A stretch of 39,993 nucleotides of DNA from an uncultured Clostridia bacterium (GTDB lineage: Bacteria; Bacillota; Clostridia; Oscillospirales; Acutalibacteraceae), in contig CALEJD010000010.1 in assembly GCA_937898195.1 (NCBI GenBank), forward strand, positions 1 to 39,993. The letters run 5' to 3'. The notes under the pieces are model-generated. The model was given only the letters and a program-made list of their open reading frames with translations. It made no database searches and had not been told where the DNA came from. How positions within the stretch are numbered: position 1 is the stretch's first letter; each line of letters begins with the position of its first letter. Positions 27,097 through 35,568 of the stretch are shown piece after piece. Made by a program: the position numbers and the translations under genes.

Positions 27097-28131
27097 CTAG
27101 GTTGAAACCTGTTGGTCGGCATAAAGCATTGCACCTGTACGTTTGCAGTAAGGACATACGAACTGACCGTGTGCCTGAGATATTAAATCTAATGCGCCTT
27201 GTGGGAATAAAGGCATTGGAGTATAAGGTACAGGTAAGTAAGAGCAAATATTATCAGCATCTGCGTTATAGAATACGTATCTTGCACCATTTCCGGCAGC
27301 GTTTGCAGTATCACCATATTTAGCGTGAACAATCTTGAAGTCACCACCAACTACACGTTTGAATGCATCTCCTAATACTTGAAGTCTATTTAATCCATAT
27401 TGACCATAAGGTTTAGTTAATGCATAGAAATCTGATGTCGGTATTAACAATCTGTTAAAGTTCAAAGTATAAGCTGAATTTGCACCAAAAGCGTTCGGAG
27501 CTGCTGCTAAGAATGTATCGAATTGAGCATCTGTCATAGAAGCTAATTTAGCAGTGATTAAAGTGGTGTCTACTGTTACATCGGGTTGATTTAATAAACC
27601 ATAAGATTTGCCATCGTCTAAGCCTTTAAACCAAGCGTCTTGTAACATTAAATCCCAAACTTTTTTACGAGCTTTTTCATTTTCTTCAATAATTGAGAAT
27701 GTTTCAGTGTTAATTCTGCCGATGTTTACAAGTTCGTTAGAAACTTCATAAGTCCATCTCCAGAAGTTGTTAGGCATAGAAAGTGTGCCGATTTCAATTG
27801 TTGAGTTAGCATCTTTAGCAATACCATTAGAGAATGGGTTTACTAAACCTTGAATACCTGCGTTTGCTTTGTAGTTGATAGCATATTGCAATAATTGAGT
27901 TGCGTATGCACCTTTACCTACTTCAATAGGACAGAAGTCTGATAATTTTTGTCCATTTAATTCATAGTAAAGTGTATCTACAACACCTGCGATAATATCA
28001 GTTGTTGTTGTGATTACTTGGTCTAAACCAGTTGAAGCACCTACACCAGAGTTTCTTACAACACCGGCAAGGTTCTTTTTCATCATATCTTTATGTTCTT
28101 CTAAAGAATATGCACCTATCATTTGTGTCAT
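27097..28131 (-). CDS. Major capsid protein, DUF2184-like (344 aa)
   Basis: Recognised by context and by DTLYYELNGQKLSDFCPIEV, ATQLLQYAINYKANAGIQGL, ANSTIEIGTLSMPNNFWRWT and RLLIPTSDFYALTKPYGQYG, the pattern of DUF2184 capsid proteins with the HK97 fold. It is preceded by the decoration protein and the DUF2213 fusion. AAAGGAG lies before the ATG, and a terminator follows the stop, as expected for a highly expressed gene. A C-terminal CPYCKRTGAMLY pair of cysteines could bind zinc. Confidence 0.85.
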   Translation of the reverse strand: MTQMIGAYSLEEHKDMMKKNLAGVVRNSGVGASTGLDQVITTTTDIIAGVVDTLYYELNGQKLSDFCPIEVGKGAYATQLLQYAINYKANAGIQGLVNPFSNGIAKDANSTIEIGTLSMPNNFWRWTYEVSNELVNIGRINTETFSIIEENEKARKKVWDLMLQDAWFKGLDDGKSYGLLNQPDVTVDTTLITAKLASMTDAQFDTFLAAAPNAFGANSAYTLNFNRLLIPTSDFYALTKPYGQYGLNRLQVLGDAFKRVVGGDFKIVHAKYGDTANAAGNGARYVFYNADADNICSYLPVPYTPMPLFPQGALDLISQAHGQFVCPYCKRTGAMLYADQQVST

Positions 28132-28150
28132 TTTATTTTCTCCTTTTTAC

Positions 28151-28627
28151 CTATGTTGAAGCCACACCTAAGTTAAAGTCTAATTTAACTTGGATTAAGT
28201 CGCCTTCCGCACTTGCTGCGGTTTCTGCTACACCAATGTAAGCATTTGTTGCAGTAGTTGAATCATCAACTTTTCTAGTTGAAGCATTGAATTGCAATTT
28301 AGCACCAACTGAAATTGCACCAGCTGCTACCATAAATACACTGTCGCCAGATTGTGCAAGCGCTACAAAATCACCTACACCGTGAACATTTTTAACTGCA
28401 TCATAAACAACCATACCATAAGGTACATCTGTAACTGCGGCTGCTACTACTACTGGATTAGTTGTTGAAGTTGATGAGCCATAAAGTTTTACAAAAGAAC
28501 CTGCTGTAACTGTATCAGTTGAAGTTCCTGAGTAAAATTTAGCATTGTGGATGTGAGGTTTGTTAGGCATATAAGCATACATACCTTCTGCGGGAGTTGT
28601 TCCTGCTTGTGTTAATGAAAATGTCAT
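28151..28627 (-). CDS. Head decoration (structural cement-like) protein (158 aa)
   Basis: A Ser/Thr/Val/Ala-rich beta protein: NAKFYSGTSTDTVTAGSFVK, AAVTDVPYGMVVYDAVKN, AAGAISVGAKLQFNASTRKV, with AETAASAEGDLIQV at the end. The repeated AGxxV, pYGvvv, AGaxv, aGxxv pattern and the place directly before the capsid gene fit cement proteins of the gp24/DUF2190 kind. AAGGAG precedes the ATG. Confidence 0.78.
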   Translation of the reverse strand: MTFSLTQAGTTPAEGMYAYMPNKPHIHNAKFYSGTSTDTVTAGSFVKLYGSSTSTTNPVVVAAAVTDVPYGMVVYDAVKNVHGVGDFVALAQSGDSVFMVAAGAISVGAKLQFNASTRKVDDSTTATNAYIGVAETAASAEGDLIQVKLDFNLGVAST

Positions 28628-28644
28628 ATGTTTATCTCCTTCTA

Positions 28645-30015
28645 TTAAAACTTGTTACCTTCTTCTAGTCTTTCTTTTCTAGAAATATATAGTTTTTCTT
28701 CTTCTACTTTGCCGTTACCGCCCATTACAAGGTCTTTCATTGAGTTTTTAACTTCTTTTTCTTCTTTTTTGTCTTCTTCGTTTTTGGTAACGTCTTTTTC
28801 TTCTTCTTTTTCTTCTACTTTTTCTTCTACTTCTTCTTCTTTTTCGTTTTTACATTTGTTTTCGGTTTCTTCTTTTTTATCTTCGTCTTCTTCATTTTTG
28901 CATTTGTTGTCTGCCTTATCATCTTCAGAAGGTTCATAAGATAATTCTTCAGCTTTTTTAATAACTGTACGGATGATTTCATCATCAACTTTGTCTTTCA
29001 AAATTCCACCGATTTCATCAATCAGTTTTCTTTTGTCTTCGTTTTCTACTTTCATTTCATCTTCCTTTTCGTTATTTACTACACCTAAAATAAAATTCTT
29101 TAAATCGTCTAATACTTGCATTATAATATTCTCCTTATCTGTGCTATTATCTGCTTTTTTTGTTCTTTCATCTAATATTAAAACAGGTAATGTTTCATCA
29201 CCCAATTCTTTCACTGCTAATGTTCTATGTAAGCCATCTTGATTAAAGTCTTTATCTTGATAATGCAAATAAGGAATGTTCATTTTTTCACCTGCATTAA
29301 ATTTTTCTTTTATTTTTTCAAGATTTTCATTTGTTCTACTTTTAATTATTTCTTCTTTGGATAAACCCATCTCTTTCGAACATTCTTCAATATATTCATC
29401 TGGTTTCATTTCCACAATTTTTGATTTTTCATTGTTATCAAAATATTCGTTGCCTGTTTCTTGTGTCCACCTACCTTGCCTATCCCTTTTTTGGTCAGGA
29501 TTTGAATTAATTACTATATTCGCTCCTTCATATCTTGGGTCTTCTACTATTGCTAAATGCAAGAACTCACCATCGGTAAATTCCATATCTATTGGTTTGC
29601 CGTGGTAAGTTTTTTGTGTATCATCTGATACAAAACTATATGAGCAAGAAACATTCCATCCTTGATTTTTAACGAGGTCTATTGCTTCATCATCTGTTAA
29701 TATACCTTCGCAATAATACCAACCATCTTGCTCATTAAACCATACACGAGAAATAGTACCAACTCTTAATTTGTCAACATTTTTATCTGTTACGTCTTTA
29801 TGGTCAATTATTACAGGACAACCGACCATAGATTGAATAAATTTATCTAAAGTTTCTTTGGTTATAACAATATCGCCTAGTTCTTTGTAATGAGCAAGTC
29901 CAGGTTCAATAAACCTAGAAACAAAATAACGACCCTTGCCTTTGCCATCATCTTCTTGCAAGTCAATCAAACTATTAATAATTAAATTCTTTTTTTCACT
30001 TCTGTCTTTTAGCAT
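28645..30015 (-). CDS. DUF2213 head protein with inserted ParB-like domain and acidic scaffold tail
   Basis: 456 aa in three parts. Residues about 12-170 (RYFVSRFIEPGLAHYKELGD, GCPVIIDHKDVTDKN, ILTDDEAIDLVKNQGWNVSC) are a DUF2213-type maturation/scaffold domain. Residues about 173-290 begin with NPDQKRDRQGRWTQETGNE (a hinge like those at MuF-type module borders) and contain FNQDGLHRTLAVKELGDETL PVLILDE, the DGxHRxxAAxxxGxxxxPVxI pattern of ParB/sulfiredoxin-like domains. Residues about 300-456 are a Glu/Lys-rich helical tail typical of scaffolding. Probably organises capsid assembly; the inserted domain is unexpected. Confidence 0.75.
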   Translation of the reverse strand: MLKDRSEKKNLIINSLIDLQEDDGKGKGRYFVSRFIEPGLAHYKELGDIVITKETLDKFIQSMVGCPVIIDHKDVTDKNVDKLRVGTISRVWFNEQDGWYYCEGILTDDEAIDLVKNQGWNVSCSYSFVSDDTQKTYHGKPIDMEFTDGEFLHLAIVEDPRYEGANIVINSNPDQKRDRQGRWTQETGNEYFDNNEKSKIVEMKPDEYIEECSKEMGLSKEEIIKSRTNENLEKIKEKFNAGEKMNIPYLHYQDKDFNQDGLHRTLAVKELGDETLPVLILDERTKKADNSTDKENIIMQVLDDLKNFILGVVNNEKEDEMKVENEDKRKLIDEIGGILKDKVDDEIIRTVIKKAEELSYEPSEDDKADNKCKNEEDEDKKEETENKCKNEKEEEVEEKVEEKEEEKDVTKNEEDKKEEKEVKNSMKDLVMGGNGKVEEEKLYISRKERLEEGNKF

Positions 30016-30067
30016 TGTACAATCCTTTAATATTATTATACATTATTATATTATACTTATTTGTTTA

Positions 30068-31048
30068 TTATACAGTTTGTTGCATACGCAGTTTGCTAAA
30101 CACAGGAACAAAAGTACATCTACATCCGTAATCTTCCCCTGGTAAACCTCGTCTTCCTGTACGTTTATCAATAATTGGTGGGTCGTCATATCTGAATGTT
30201 TTATGGTTTAATTCTTTATGGTCATCCCTTACACGTTCATCATTACTTGTATACCAAATGAACTCTTCGGAGCCTTCTGCTTGATATTTAGCTTTTAAAT
30301 ACTCTGTTACTGCCAATTTACTTTCATTACGTGCTAAAAACTTGGCTTTACTTTGACTAACTTTGAATCTATTTTCTATATATTGTTGTATTGTAATACG
30401 GCTTTCACCGTCTAATGCCATTTGTCCTACAACTTCACGCATTCTTATAATATCTTCAGGCAACCATTTTTTAATGTTTAGTTTGATATTATCTATATAT
30501 TCTTCTGCAAATTGTGTAGCTACACTATCAGACATTTTGGGTGTTATGGTTTGTATTTTATTAGCTTTGAAGTTTTCATAAGTTCTTTTTTGAACATCTA
30601 ATATCATATCTTCTGCTAAATCAACAAGTTTTAAACCTTTTAATGCTTCCTCGATATTACCTATTGCACTATCCATTATTTTTTTAATCGCAACTACATC
30701 AGCAAATACTTTAGCATTAGTTGTTTCGATTACCCATAAAATGTTTTGTGGTAGTTTAGTTTCTGTTAATCTGTAGCACCTACCATAACGAGAATACTTT
30801 GCACCCATTTGTTCAAGCTCTAAAGCAATTCTATTACTAAACCTGCCTGTTTTGGAATAAAAACCACCATTTTGGTAATATAAAGAACCTGATTTTAAAG
30901 CTTCAAAAACTGCATTATTGTTATTAATTACATAATTTGGTTTAAGTACATCAAAAATAGGCTTGAAATACCAATCCCACTCGAAATTGATAATCTTTCT
31001 TGCTATGCGATCTGCAATAAATTTATTTGCTTCTATTGGTTTGAACAT
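30068..31048 (-). CDS. Minor head protein, MuF-like (326 aa)
   Basis: The C-terminal 100 residues carry the Mu gpF signature: KAKFLARNESKLAVTEYLKA, EFIWYTSNDERVRDDHKELN, then RRGLPGEDYGCRCTFVPVF. MuF proteins sit at the portal inside the capsid. The ATG at 31048 overlaps the portal stop codon (TAATG); an upstream TTG is less likely. No toxin-like C-terminal extension is present, since the protein ends just past the MuF domain. Confidence 0.88.
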   Translation of the reverse strand: MFKPIEANKFIADRIARKIINFEWDWYFKPIFDVLKPNYVINNNNAVFEALKSGSLYYQNGGFYSKTGRFSNRIALELEQMGAKYSRYGRCYRLTETKLPQNILWVIETTNAKVFADVVAIKKIMDSAIGNIEEALKGLKLVDLAEDMILDVQKRTYENFKANKIQTITPKMSDSVATQFAEEYIDNIKLNIKKWLPEDIIRMREVVGQMALDGESRITIQQYIENRFKVSQSKAKFLARNESKLAVTEYLKAKYQAEGSEEFIWYTSNDERVRDDHKELNHKTFRYDDPPIIDKRTGRRGLPGEDYGCRCTFVPVFSKLRMQQTV

Positions 31049-32451
31049 TACTTCTTCCAAAAACTATACAACATTTTTCCTAACGACTTTTTATCATTTT
31101 TTACACTGTTTCTAATATCTTCAACCTGAACTATATTTTCCATTTGGTCTGGTTCTAGTGTATCATCTATCGCTTTTATTTCATCTGGAGTGAACAATAT
31201 TATTTTATCAGTAGTTAACTGTTCTGCTACTTGTTTTTTAGTCATTACACCTAATTGGCAAAGTTGTATATACGAGTTAATCTTTTGTGTTCTCACATTT
31301 TGCTGGTCAACCTCATTTAATACTCTTAACGGTTTCCAAGTAATAACTAGGTCATCAATTTTTCTGCCGAATAATTGTATGCACCTTATATCTAACATCC
31401 ATTTCAATATAGGCGTAACAGGTTCTCTTATCGTTGACATTACCATACCGTTATAATTTTCAAGGTCATCTTCTCCCGAACTAAAGCCACTTGCACCTTT
31501 GCCAAACACTTTAGAATATGGAATACGTAAAGCTGAGCAAATTAATAGCATTATTTTTTCAATCATTTGGTCTAAGCTACCGAAGCTTAATTGCTTTTGA
31601 ATATAATCATCTTTAGCATCCATTGCACCAACCGATTGGAAGTTCTTTTGTTCTGCAAATATTTTAATTCTTTTCCTTACGGCACTTTCGCCTTGTTCGC
31701 TCATTAATATATCTGATAAGCCAAATATTTTAAGTATATCAATTTTTGCTTCATCGAGTAATTCCAAAATTACACTATTAGCTTTTATGTACTGTGCTAA
31801 CGAAGGGATAATATCCTCAAATATACTTGCTCCCCACCCTTGCAACATATTTCTAACATAGTAAGGCTCTACTTTTGGAATAAACAGTTTTAATCTTGAT
31901 TTGTGCAGTTTAATCGCATCTTCAAATTTTTTGCTATTTAAATCTTGCAATAAAAACTTATCAGCAATATATATAGAGCTTCCTAATGGTGTGCATTGCC
32001 ACCTATCAGAAGCTAAAAACTCAACGTCTTTTTGATATAAGCTATCAATATTTAATGGTATTTCTTGGTTTTTTCCTACACTAGCAATTAAAGCACCTCC
32101 ACCAAATAAGCGACCCCATCTGCAAACATCCTTTAATGTTGTTCTATCGCCTTGGTCATCCATAAAATCATTAAGTTCAAGTAATTCATCAGCTGATAGT
32201 GTTTGACTATCTAAAACAAATCCCCCATCCCTAAATGCATCTTGTACTGGTAAATCAACCGCAATCTGTGCGAATGAATTATTTTTATATGTATTAGTTA
32301 AAACTTGGGGTTTTACTGATAATAAACCATAATCAGCACCAGATACAATTTCCCCAAAACTAATTAGCCTATTGTTATTTACAGGTATTTGTATAACTTC
32401 GTTTAAGCCATTAGTTACAACATTAGCCTTTTTGTTTTTGTTTTTTGACAT
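31048..32451 (-). CDS. Portal protein, DUF1073-like (467 aa)
   Basis: NSFAQIAVDLPVQDAFRDGG near the N-terminus, QGWGASIFEDIIPSLAQYIK in the middle, and IPYSKVFGKGASGFSSGEDD with LENYNGMV match DUF1073 portal proteins (PF06381). The portal is the dodecameric ring for DNA entry, joined to the terminase encoded upstream. A 120-base gap with a long hairpin separates it from the terminase gene. Related N-terminal sequences occur in proteins later tied to anti-CBASS Acb1, but no Acb1 catalytic HxT motifs are evident here. Confidence 0.88.
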   Translation of the reverse strand: MSKNKNKKANVVTNGLNEVIQIPVNNNRLISFGEIVSGADYGLLSVKPQVLTNTYKNNSFAQIAVDLPVQDAFRDGGFVLDSQTLSADELLELNDFMDDQGDRTTLKDVCRWGRLFGGGALIASVGKNQEIPLNIDSLYQKDVEFLASDRWQCTPLGSSIYIADKFLLQDLNSKKFEDAIKLHKSRLKLFIPKVEPYYVRNMLQGWGASIFEDIIPSLAQYIKANSVILELLDEAKIDILKIFGLSDILMSEQGESAVRKRIKIFAEQKNFQSVGAMDAKDDYIQKQLSFGSLDQMIEKIMLLICSALRIPYSKVFGKGASGFSSGEDDLENYNGMVMSTIREPVTPILKWMLDIRCIQLFGRKIDDLVITWKPLRVLNEVDQQNVRTQKINSYIQLCQLGVMTKKQVAEQLTTDKIILFTPDEIKAIDDTLEPDQMENIVQVEDIRNSVKNDKKSLGKMLYSFWKK

Positions 32452-32571
32452 TAGAATATTCCTTATGTAAAAGGGCGTGCGATTTGAGCTTTAATAATTC
32501 CTGGGCTACACCTTTATAATTTCGAATCTTTAGGAAGCTTGCACGCCACTATTATTTTTATTATACACCAT
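32452..32571 (-). promoter_or_regulatory. Gap between terminase and portal: -10 box and long imperfect hairpin
   Basis: On the minus strand TATAAT (32565-32560) is followed after 12 bases by GGCGTGC (32547-32541), which pairs perfectly with GCACGCC (32480-32474) 60 bases later. Inside, TTCCT/AGGAA and AGCTT/AAGCT extend the stem with bulges. A 7-bp GC-rich stem at such distance in an A+T-rich phage is unlikely by chance. No clear -35. It may be a leader RNA for the portal transcript or a packaging/processing site. It does not have the P3/pseudoknot pattern of the other leader RNAs. Confidence 0.5.
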
Positions 32572-33756
32572 TTATAATACTTCAAGTATTGACACTTCCT
32601 TTTGAATATAAGGATTAAGAGCATATCTTAATGCATCCATATAATGGTTGTCTTTGTCTACTACGATTGGTAGTATATCGCCTGTGTTTTTATCTTGCTT
32701 GTATGAATAAAACTTAAACTCTTCATAGGTGTGCTTGCATCTTGGATGTACATAAATTCGTCTAAAACTTCTAATATATTCAATGCCATCCTCGACGCTT
32801 CCTTTCCATTTTGGGCAAGCCTTTACTTTATAATTTTGTCTTACCATATAAGATATTGTTTCGGGTCTTGCATTATCTGCTCTTATTTCCCATCGTTGTA
32901 TATCAGGCACTTTATTAAACAATGCGGGCAATTCTTCAAATTCTATGCCCACCCCACCTGATTCATAATCGATATATAAACACTGGTCTTTTATAAAACA
33001 TCTTATTATTGCCGTAGGGTCGTTTGCAAAACCCCAGTCAACTCCATGATAAAATGTAATTCCTTCGGGTGTTTCAAATTCTTTTAACTCAAACTTGCCG
33101 TTATATATCTGCGCTTCTGTATCTATTACTGTTTTGCCAAGCCATATATGCTCATATTTTCCGTGGTCAACTTCCTTACAATATTCCATTTCTTTTTGTA
33201 AAACATCAGGAAACCAAGGATTATCATAGTAATTTACAAGCTGCACAATAGAATTGGGCGGAGAATTTTTTATAAACTTTTGATATGTCGCATCTTCTTC
33301 TCTATCGGGATTAAAAGTTATCCATATTTCCGAATTTTCTTTACGTATTGTAGGAATTAATATTTCCCAGCTTTCTGTACTCACATTACTTGCTTCTTCA
33401 ATCCAACAATAGTCAATTCCTTCTATTGATTTAATTTCATTTATATTGTTTTGAATGCCTTTAAAAAAGAACTCCGAGCCTGTGTAAGTACATCTAATTG
33501 CTTCCCTTGTTATTTCGAAGTAATCAGATAAACCCATCACGCTAATGCTATCAGATAATAGCTTATGTACAGAATTAGCAATTGATGTTTGTAACTGCCT
33601 TGTACAAAGTATTCTTATTTTAGATTTCATCGCCAGTATTATTAAACATCTTGCACAAGTATGTGATTTAGCCGAACCTCTACCGCCATAAGCAACTTTA
33701 TATCGTGCTTTTTCTGATAAAAAGAAAACTAATTTTTCAGGTAGTTCTAAGTTCAT
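32572..33756 (-). CDS. terL: Terminase large subunit (394 aa)
   Basis: Packaging motor. The ATPase has Walker A YGGRGSAKSH near residue 23, Walker B DYCWIEEAS near 112, and an ITFNPDRE coupling segment near 147. The nuclease has HGVDWGFANDPTA (first Asp, about 222), DNARPETISY (about 287) and DNHYMDALRYAL (about 370). It belongs to the PBSX/Terminase_3 group. The start overlaps the stop of the preceding gene (ATGA). It cuts concatemers and drives DNA into the prohead through the portal. Confidence 0.95.
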   Translation of the reverse strand: MNLELPEKLVFFLSEKARYKVAYGGRGSAKSHTCARCLIILAMKSKIRILCTRQLQTSIANSVHKLLSDSISVMGLSDYFEITREAIRCTYTGSEFFFKGIQNNINEIKSIEGIDYCWIEEASNVSTESWEILIPTIRKENSEIWITFNPDREEDATYQKFIKNSPPNSIVQLVNYYDNPWFPDVLQKEMEYCKEVDHGKYEHIWLGKTVIDTEAQIYNGKFELKEFETPEGITFYHGVDWGFANDPTAIIRCFIKDQCLYIDYESGGVGIEFEELPALFNKVPDIQRWEIRADNARPETISYMVRQNYKVKACPKWKGSVEDGIEYIRSFRRIYVHPRCKHTYEEFKFYSYKQDKNTGDILPIVVDKDNHYMDALRYALNPYIQKEVSILEVL

Positions 33757-34091
33757 TCATCTTTGCCCTTAACGGGGAGTATATTAATTACTGCCGGCAT
33801 AATTTGCTTTGCATCAATTTTTACTTCTTGCTTTTCTGGTTCTTTAATTACATTTAAAAGTTTAATTGCGTTTTCATATTTCCCGTTTTTTATTTCTTCT
33901 TGAATACCCCTTGGTAAGTCTTGCAAAATAGTAGTATTAGTCTGCACCTCAGTTCTTAATGTAGCGATTATGTTTTTCTCTTTCGATAAATTTATTTGAC
34001 CTTGACTTTTTGCTTCGTCTAATCCTTGTGGTGCTTTGCCAAATCTTTTACCATTTTCTAAGTTCTTTAATGAATTTGCATTCATTTTCAT
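33753..34091 (-). CDS. Candidate terminase small subunit (112 aa)
   Basis: A small basic-to-mixed protein starting MKMNANSLKNLENGKRFGKA, then PQGLDEAKSQGQINLSKEKN, ahead of the large terminase with a 4-base overlap. The N-terminal NLxNGKRF...A...G pattern recalls small terminase or terminase-associated proteins, but there is no clear helix-turn-helix. Assignment rests mainly on position. Confidence 0.55.
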   Translation of the reverse strand: MKMNANSLKNLENGKRFGKAPQGLDEAKSQGQINLSKEKNIIATLRTEVQTNTTILQDLPRGIQEEIKNGKYENAIKLLNVIKEPEKQEVKIDAKQIMPAVINILPVKGKDE

Positions 34092-34118
34092 TCGTCGTTC
34101 CTTAACAAATATTTACAA

Positions 34119-34535
34119 CTATTCCTCTATCTGTAAATTAATCAACCCTTTATATTGTTGCAAATCTTGTGCTATTCCACCTATTACATTTTCATCTGCT
34201 TTGGATAAATCTTGCATATTGTTTATAGTGGTTAGTGCGTCATTTATTAATATTGTTCTTAGGTTTTCAAAATTTGCTTTGTCATTACTTAATGCAGGTG
34301 TTGGTGTTATATCGCTTGCCCTTCTTAAATATTCTTTGCTTGGTAGTGGTCTTTCATCATTTCCCAATAGACAACATTCAATTAATAGGTCTTTACTATC
34401 GTCAAAATTAAACTTATCAACTAATAAATGTTTAGCATAGAATGCCTCAGAATGTGCCGTATAATGCATATCCTTAGAAAAACTATCTATTGCTATTAAT
34501 AAAACTATTAAATCATCTATCTGTTCTCGTTGCAT
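34119..34535 (-). CDS. Helical protein, possibly DUF5856/ferritin-fold-like (138 aa)
   Basis: All-helical: IDDLIVLLIAIDSFSKDMHY, TAHSEAFYAKHLLVDKFNFD. The MHYTAHSEAFYAKH...D...LIE pattern looks like four-helix Dps/ferritin-like phage proteins of the DUF5856 kind, where a His and acidic residues recur, but I cannot confirm metal ligands. GGAG precedes the ATG. It lies in front of the terminase genes; role unknown. Confidence 0.55.
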   Translation of the reverse strand: MQREQIDDLIVLLIAIDSFSKDMHYTAHSEAFYAKHLLVDKFNFDDSKDLLIECCLLGNDERPLPSKEYLRRASDITPTPALSNDKANFENLRTILINDALTTINNMQDLSKADENVIGGIAQDLQQYKGLINLQIEE

Positions 34536-34545
34536 TGTAACTCCT

Positions 34546-34872
34546 TCATAGTTGTAATTGTTTGTATTTTTCTTGCGCTACTTCTATTTTTTTGTCTATG
34601 TGGTTTTCTATATTTAATTGTACTGTTTCTATTGGTTCTGCTTGCCGTTCATCCGGGTAAATTACTAAATCTTTTTTCAAAATAACCTCTCTTTGTTCTA
34701 ATATACTTATTTCTTGCAAATTATATAATTTTTCATATAGCTTATATAATATACTTAGTTTTTGTTTTAGTATCTGGTCTTTCTTGCTTAGTTTCTTCGG
34801 CTTATATTCTGGGTTATGTTTTTCAATAACTTCTTCTTTCCCCCCAAAAATATTAGCCTGATAAAGCTCCAT
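34546..34872 (-). CDS. First gene of late operon, charged helical protein (108 aa), leaderless
   Basis: Reads MELYQANIFGGKEEVIEKHN, then KPKKLSKKDQILKQKLSILY and coiled-coil helices. The ATG is at the predicted +1 of the promoter at 34879-34907 (TAAAAT, six bases, ATG) and has no ribosome site, so the mRNA should be leaderless. No family recognised. Position at the head of the morphogenesis operon could mean a packaging accessory or late regulator. Confidence 0.65.
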   Translation of the reverse strand: MELYQANIFGGKEEVIEKHNPEYKPKKLSKKDQILKQKLSILYKLYEKLYNLQEISILEQREVILKKDLVIYPDERQAEPIETVQLNIENHIDKKIEVAQEKYKQLQL

Positions 34873-34878
34873 AATTCT

Positions 34879-34907
34879 ATTTTATACCTTTTTTATTAAT
34901 TTGTAAA
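34879..34907 (-). promoter_or_regulatory. Promoter at the head of the late operon (TTTACA-N17-TAAAAT)
   Basis: Minus strand -35 TTTACA (34907-34902), 17-base spacer, -10 TAAAAT (34884-34879), start predicted at the ATG at 34872. It carries the shared 13-base motif (plus-strand 34900-34912). It lies within the 3' end of the preceding small gene. Confidence 0.75.
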
Positions 34908-35033
34908 TACTTTTATTATCTCTTTTAGCTGTGGAATAAACTCTTCTTCAAAATAATCCTTACAATAATTATCAGGTAATACGTATAGTTTCCACTCTGC
35001 TTCACTTATTAGTTTTTCTATTTCTTTTTTCAT
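34896..35033 (-). CDS. Small acidic protein (45 aa)
   Basis: Reads MKKEIEKLISEAEWKLYVLP then ...DYFEEEFIPQLKEIIKVFTN. Starts inside the end of the HTH-like gene (32-base overlap) with only a weak AGAG ahead, so it depends on translational coupling if real. The late-operon promoter overlaps its 3' end. Unknown function. Confidence 0.45.
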   Translation of the reverse strand: MKKEIEKLISEAEWKLYVLPDNYCKDYFEEEFIPQLKEIIKVFTN

Positions 35034-35208
35034 CTCTTTTTTTTACAAACTCCTTAATTGTTTCTAACTTTTCTTTTGTTATGTCGAACACTGTTATATC
35101 TGTCCGCTTAAATTTTACCTTTTCTATTCCATATCTATCTATGCAAATCCTGGCAAAACTTTCACTTCGTTTTATTTTTCTTGCCAGTTGTTTTAACGTC
35201 ATAAACAT
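35002..35208 (-). CDS. Small helix-turn-helix-like protein (68 aa)
   Basis: MTLKQLARKIKRSESFARIC followed by IDRYGIEKVKFKRTDITVFD looks like an N-terminal helix-turn-helix (LxQLAxxIxxSxxxARxxIxxyGI) with a wing. A Lys/Arg-rich tail follows. It could be a regulator of the early-late switch; it is the only HTH-like protein I see near the late promoter. Start ATG overlaps the previous stop (TAATG). Confidence 0.6.
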   Translation of the reverse strand: MFMTLKQLARKIKRSESFARICIDRYGIEKVKFKRTDITVFDITKEKLETIKEFVKKRDEKRNRKTNK

Positions 35209-35429
35209 TATAGATTACACTCTTTGGGCATTAGCATTTCATCATATAAACCAGATTGAATTTCTAAAGCTATCTGGTCTACTGCATCATCAAAGATTTT
35301 GCCTGTTAATAATTGTATAAATACATCTGGCTCATCTTTGCGTATTTCACATAGTTTGTCGGCTCTTTTGGACACTAACTCTGCCCACCTTTTTCCTCTT
35401 GCTTCCATTTTTTTTTCTTGTAGCGTCAT
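35208..35429 (-). CDS. Small helical protein (73 aa)
   Basis: MTLQEKKMEARGKRWAELVS then KRADKLCEIRKDEPDVFIQL; charged helices, acidic C-terminal half. AAAGGAG precedes the ATG. Member of a tightly overlapping cluster below the promoter at 35841-35868. No family recognised. Confidence 0.6.
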   Translation of the reverse strand: MTLQEKKMEARGKRWAELVSKRADKLCEIRKDEPDVFIQLLTGKIFDDAVDQIALEIQSGLYDEMLMPKECNL

Positions 35430-35568
35430 TTTGTTTCTCCTTTTCTATCTCTAATCTCTTTTTTGCTCTTAACATTTTTATATACGCTTTTACTAAGGCT
35501 TTTTCCCAAGAATATAGCCTTAATGTAACTAATTTTGCTTTTTCACCGAATACAAGGTTTTTTGACAT
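35347..35568 (-). CDS. Small basic protein (73 aa)
   Basis: MSKNLVFGEKAKLVTLRLYS, then a helix and a strongly basic C-terminus (ATRKKNGSKRKKVGRVSVQK). The net charge suggests nucleic-acid binding. AAGGATAAAG precedes the ATG. It overlaps the next gene by 83 bases in another frame, which is long; the downstream gene has the better ribosome site. Confidence 0.55.
   Translation of the reverse strand: MSKNLVFGEKAKLVTLRLYSWEKALVKAYIKMLRAKKRLEIEKEKQNDATRKKNGSKRKKVGRVSVQKSRQTM

Noticed and set aside
28652..29608. Long plus-strand frames rich in Ser/Phe
   Set aside because: They are antisense shadows of the Glu/Lys-rich scaffold tail (GAA/AAG read backwards) and have no ribosome sites.
31048..32451. 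Anti-CBASS Acb1 activity in the portal protein
   Set aside because: Only the DUF1073 portal part is present; the Acb1 phosphodiesterase HxT motifs are not seen.
32474..32547. tRNA gene candidate (7-bp acceptor-like stem, 74 bases, TTCGAAT on the plus strand)
   Set aside because: Neither strand gives a D arm, anticodon arm and T arm in the right places; the TTCGAAT is too far from the 3' stem.
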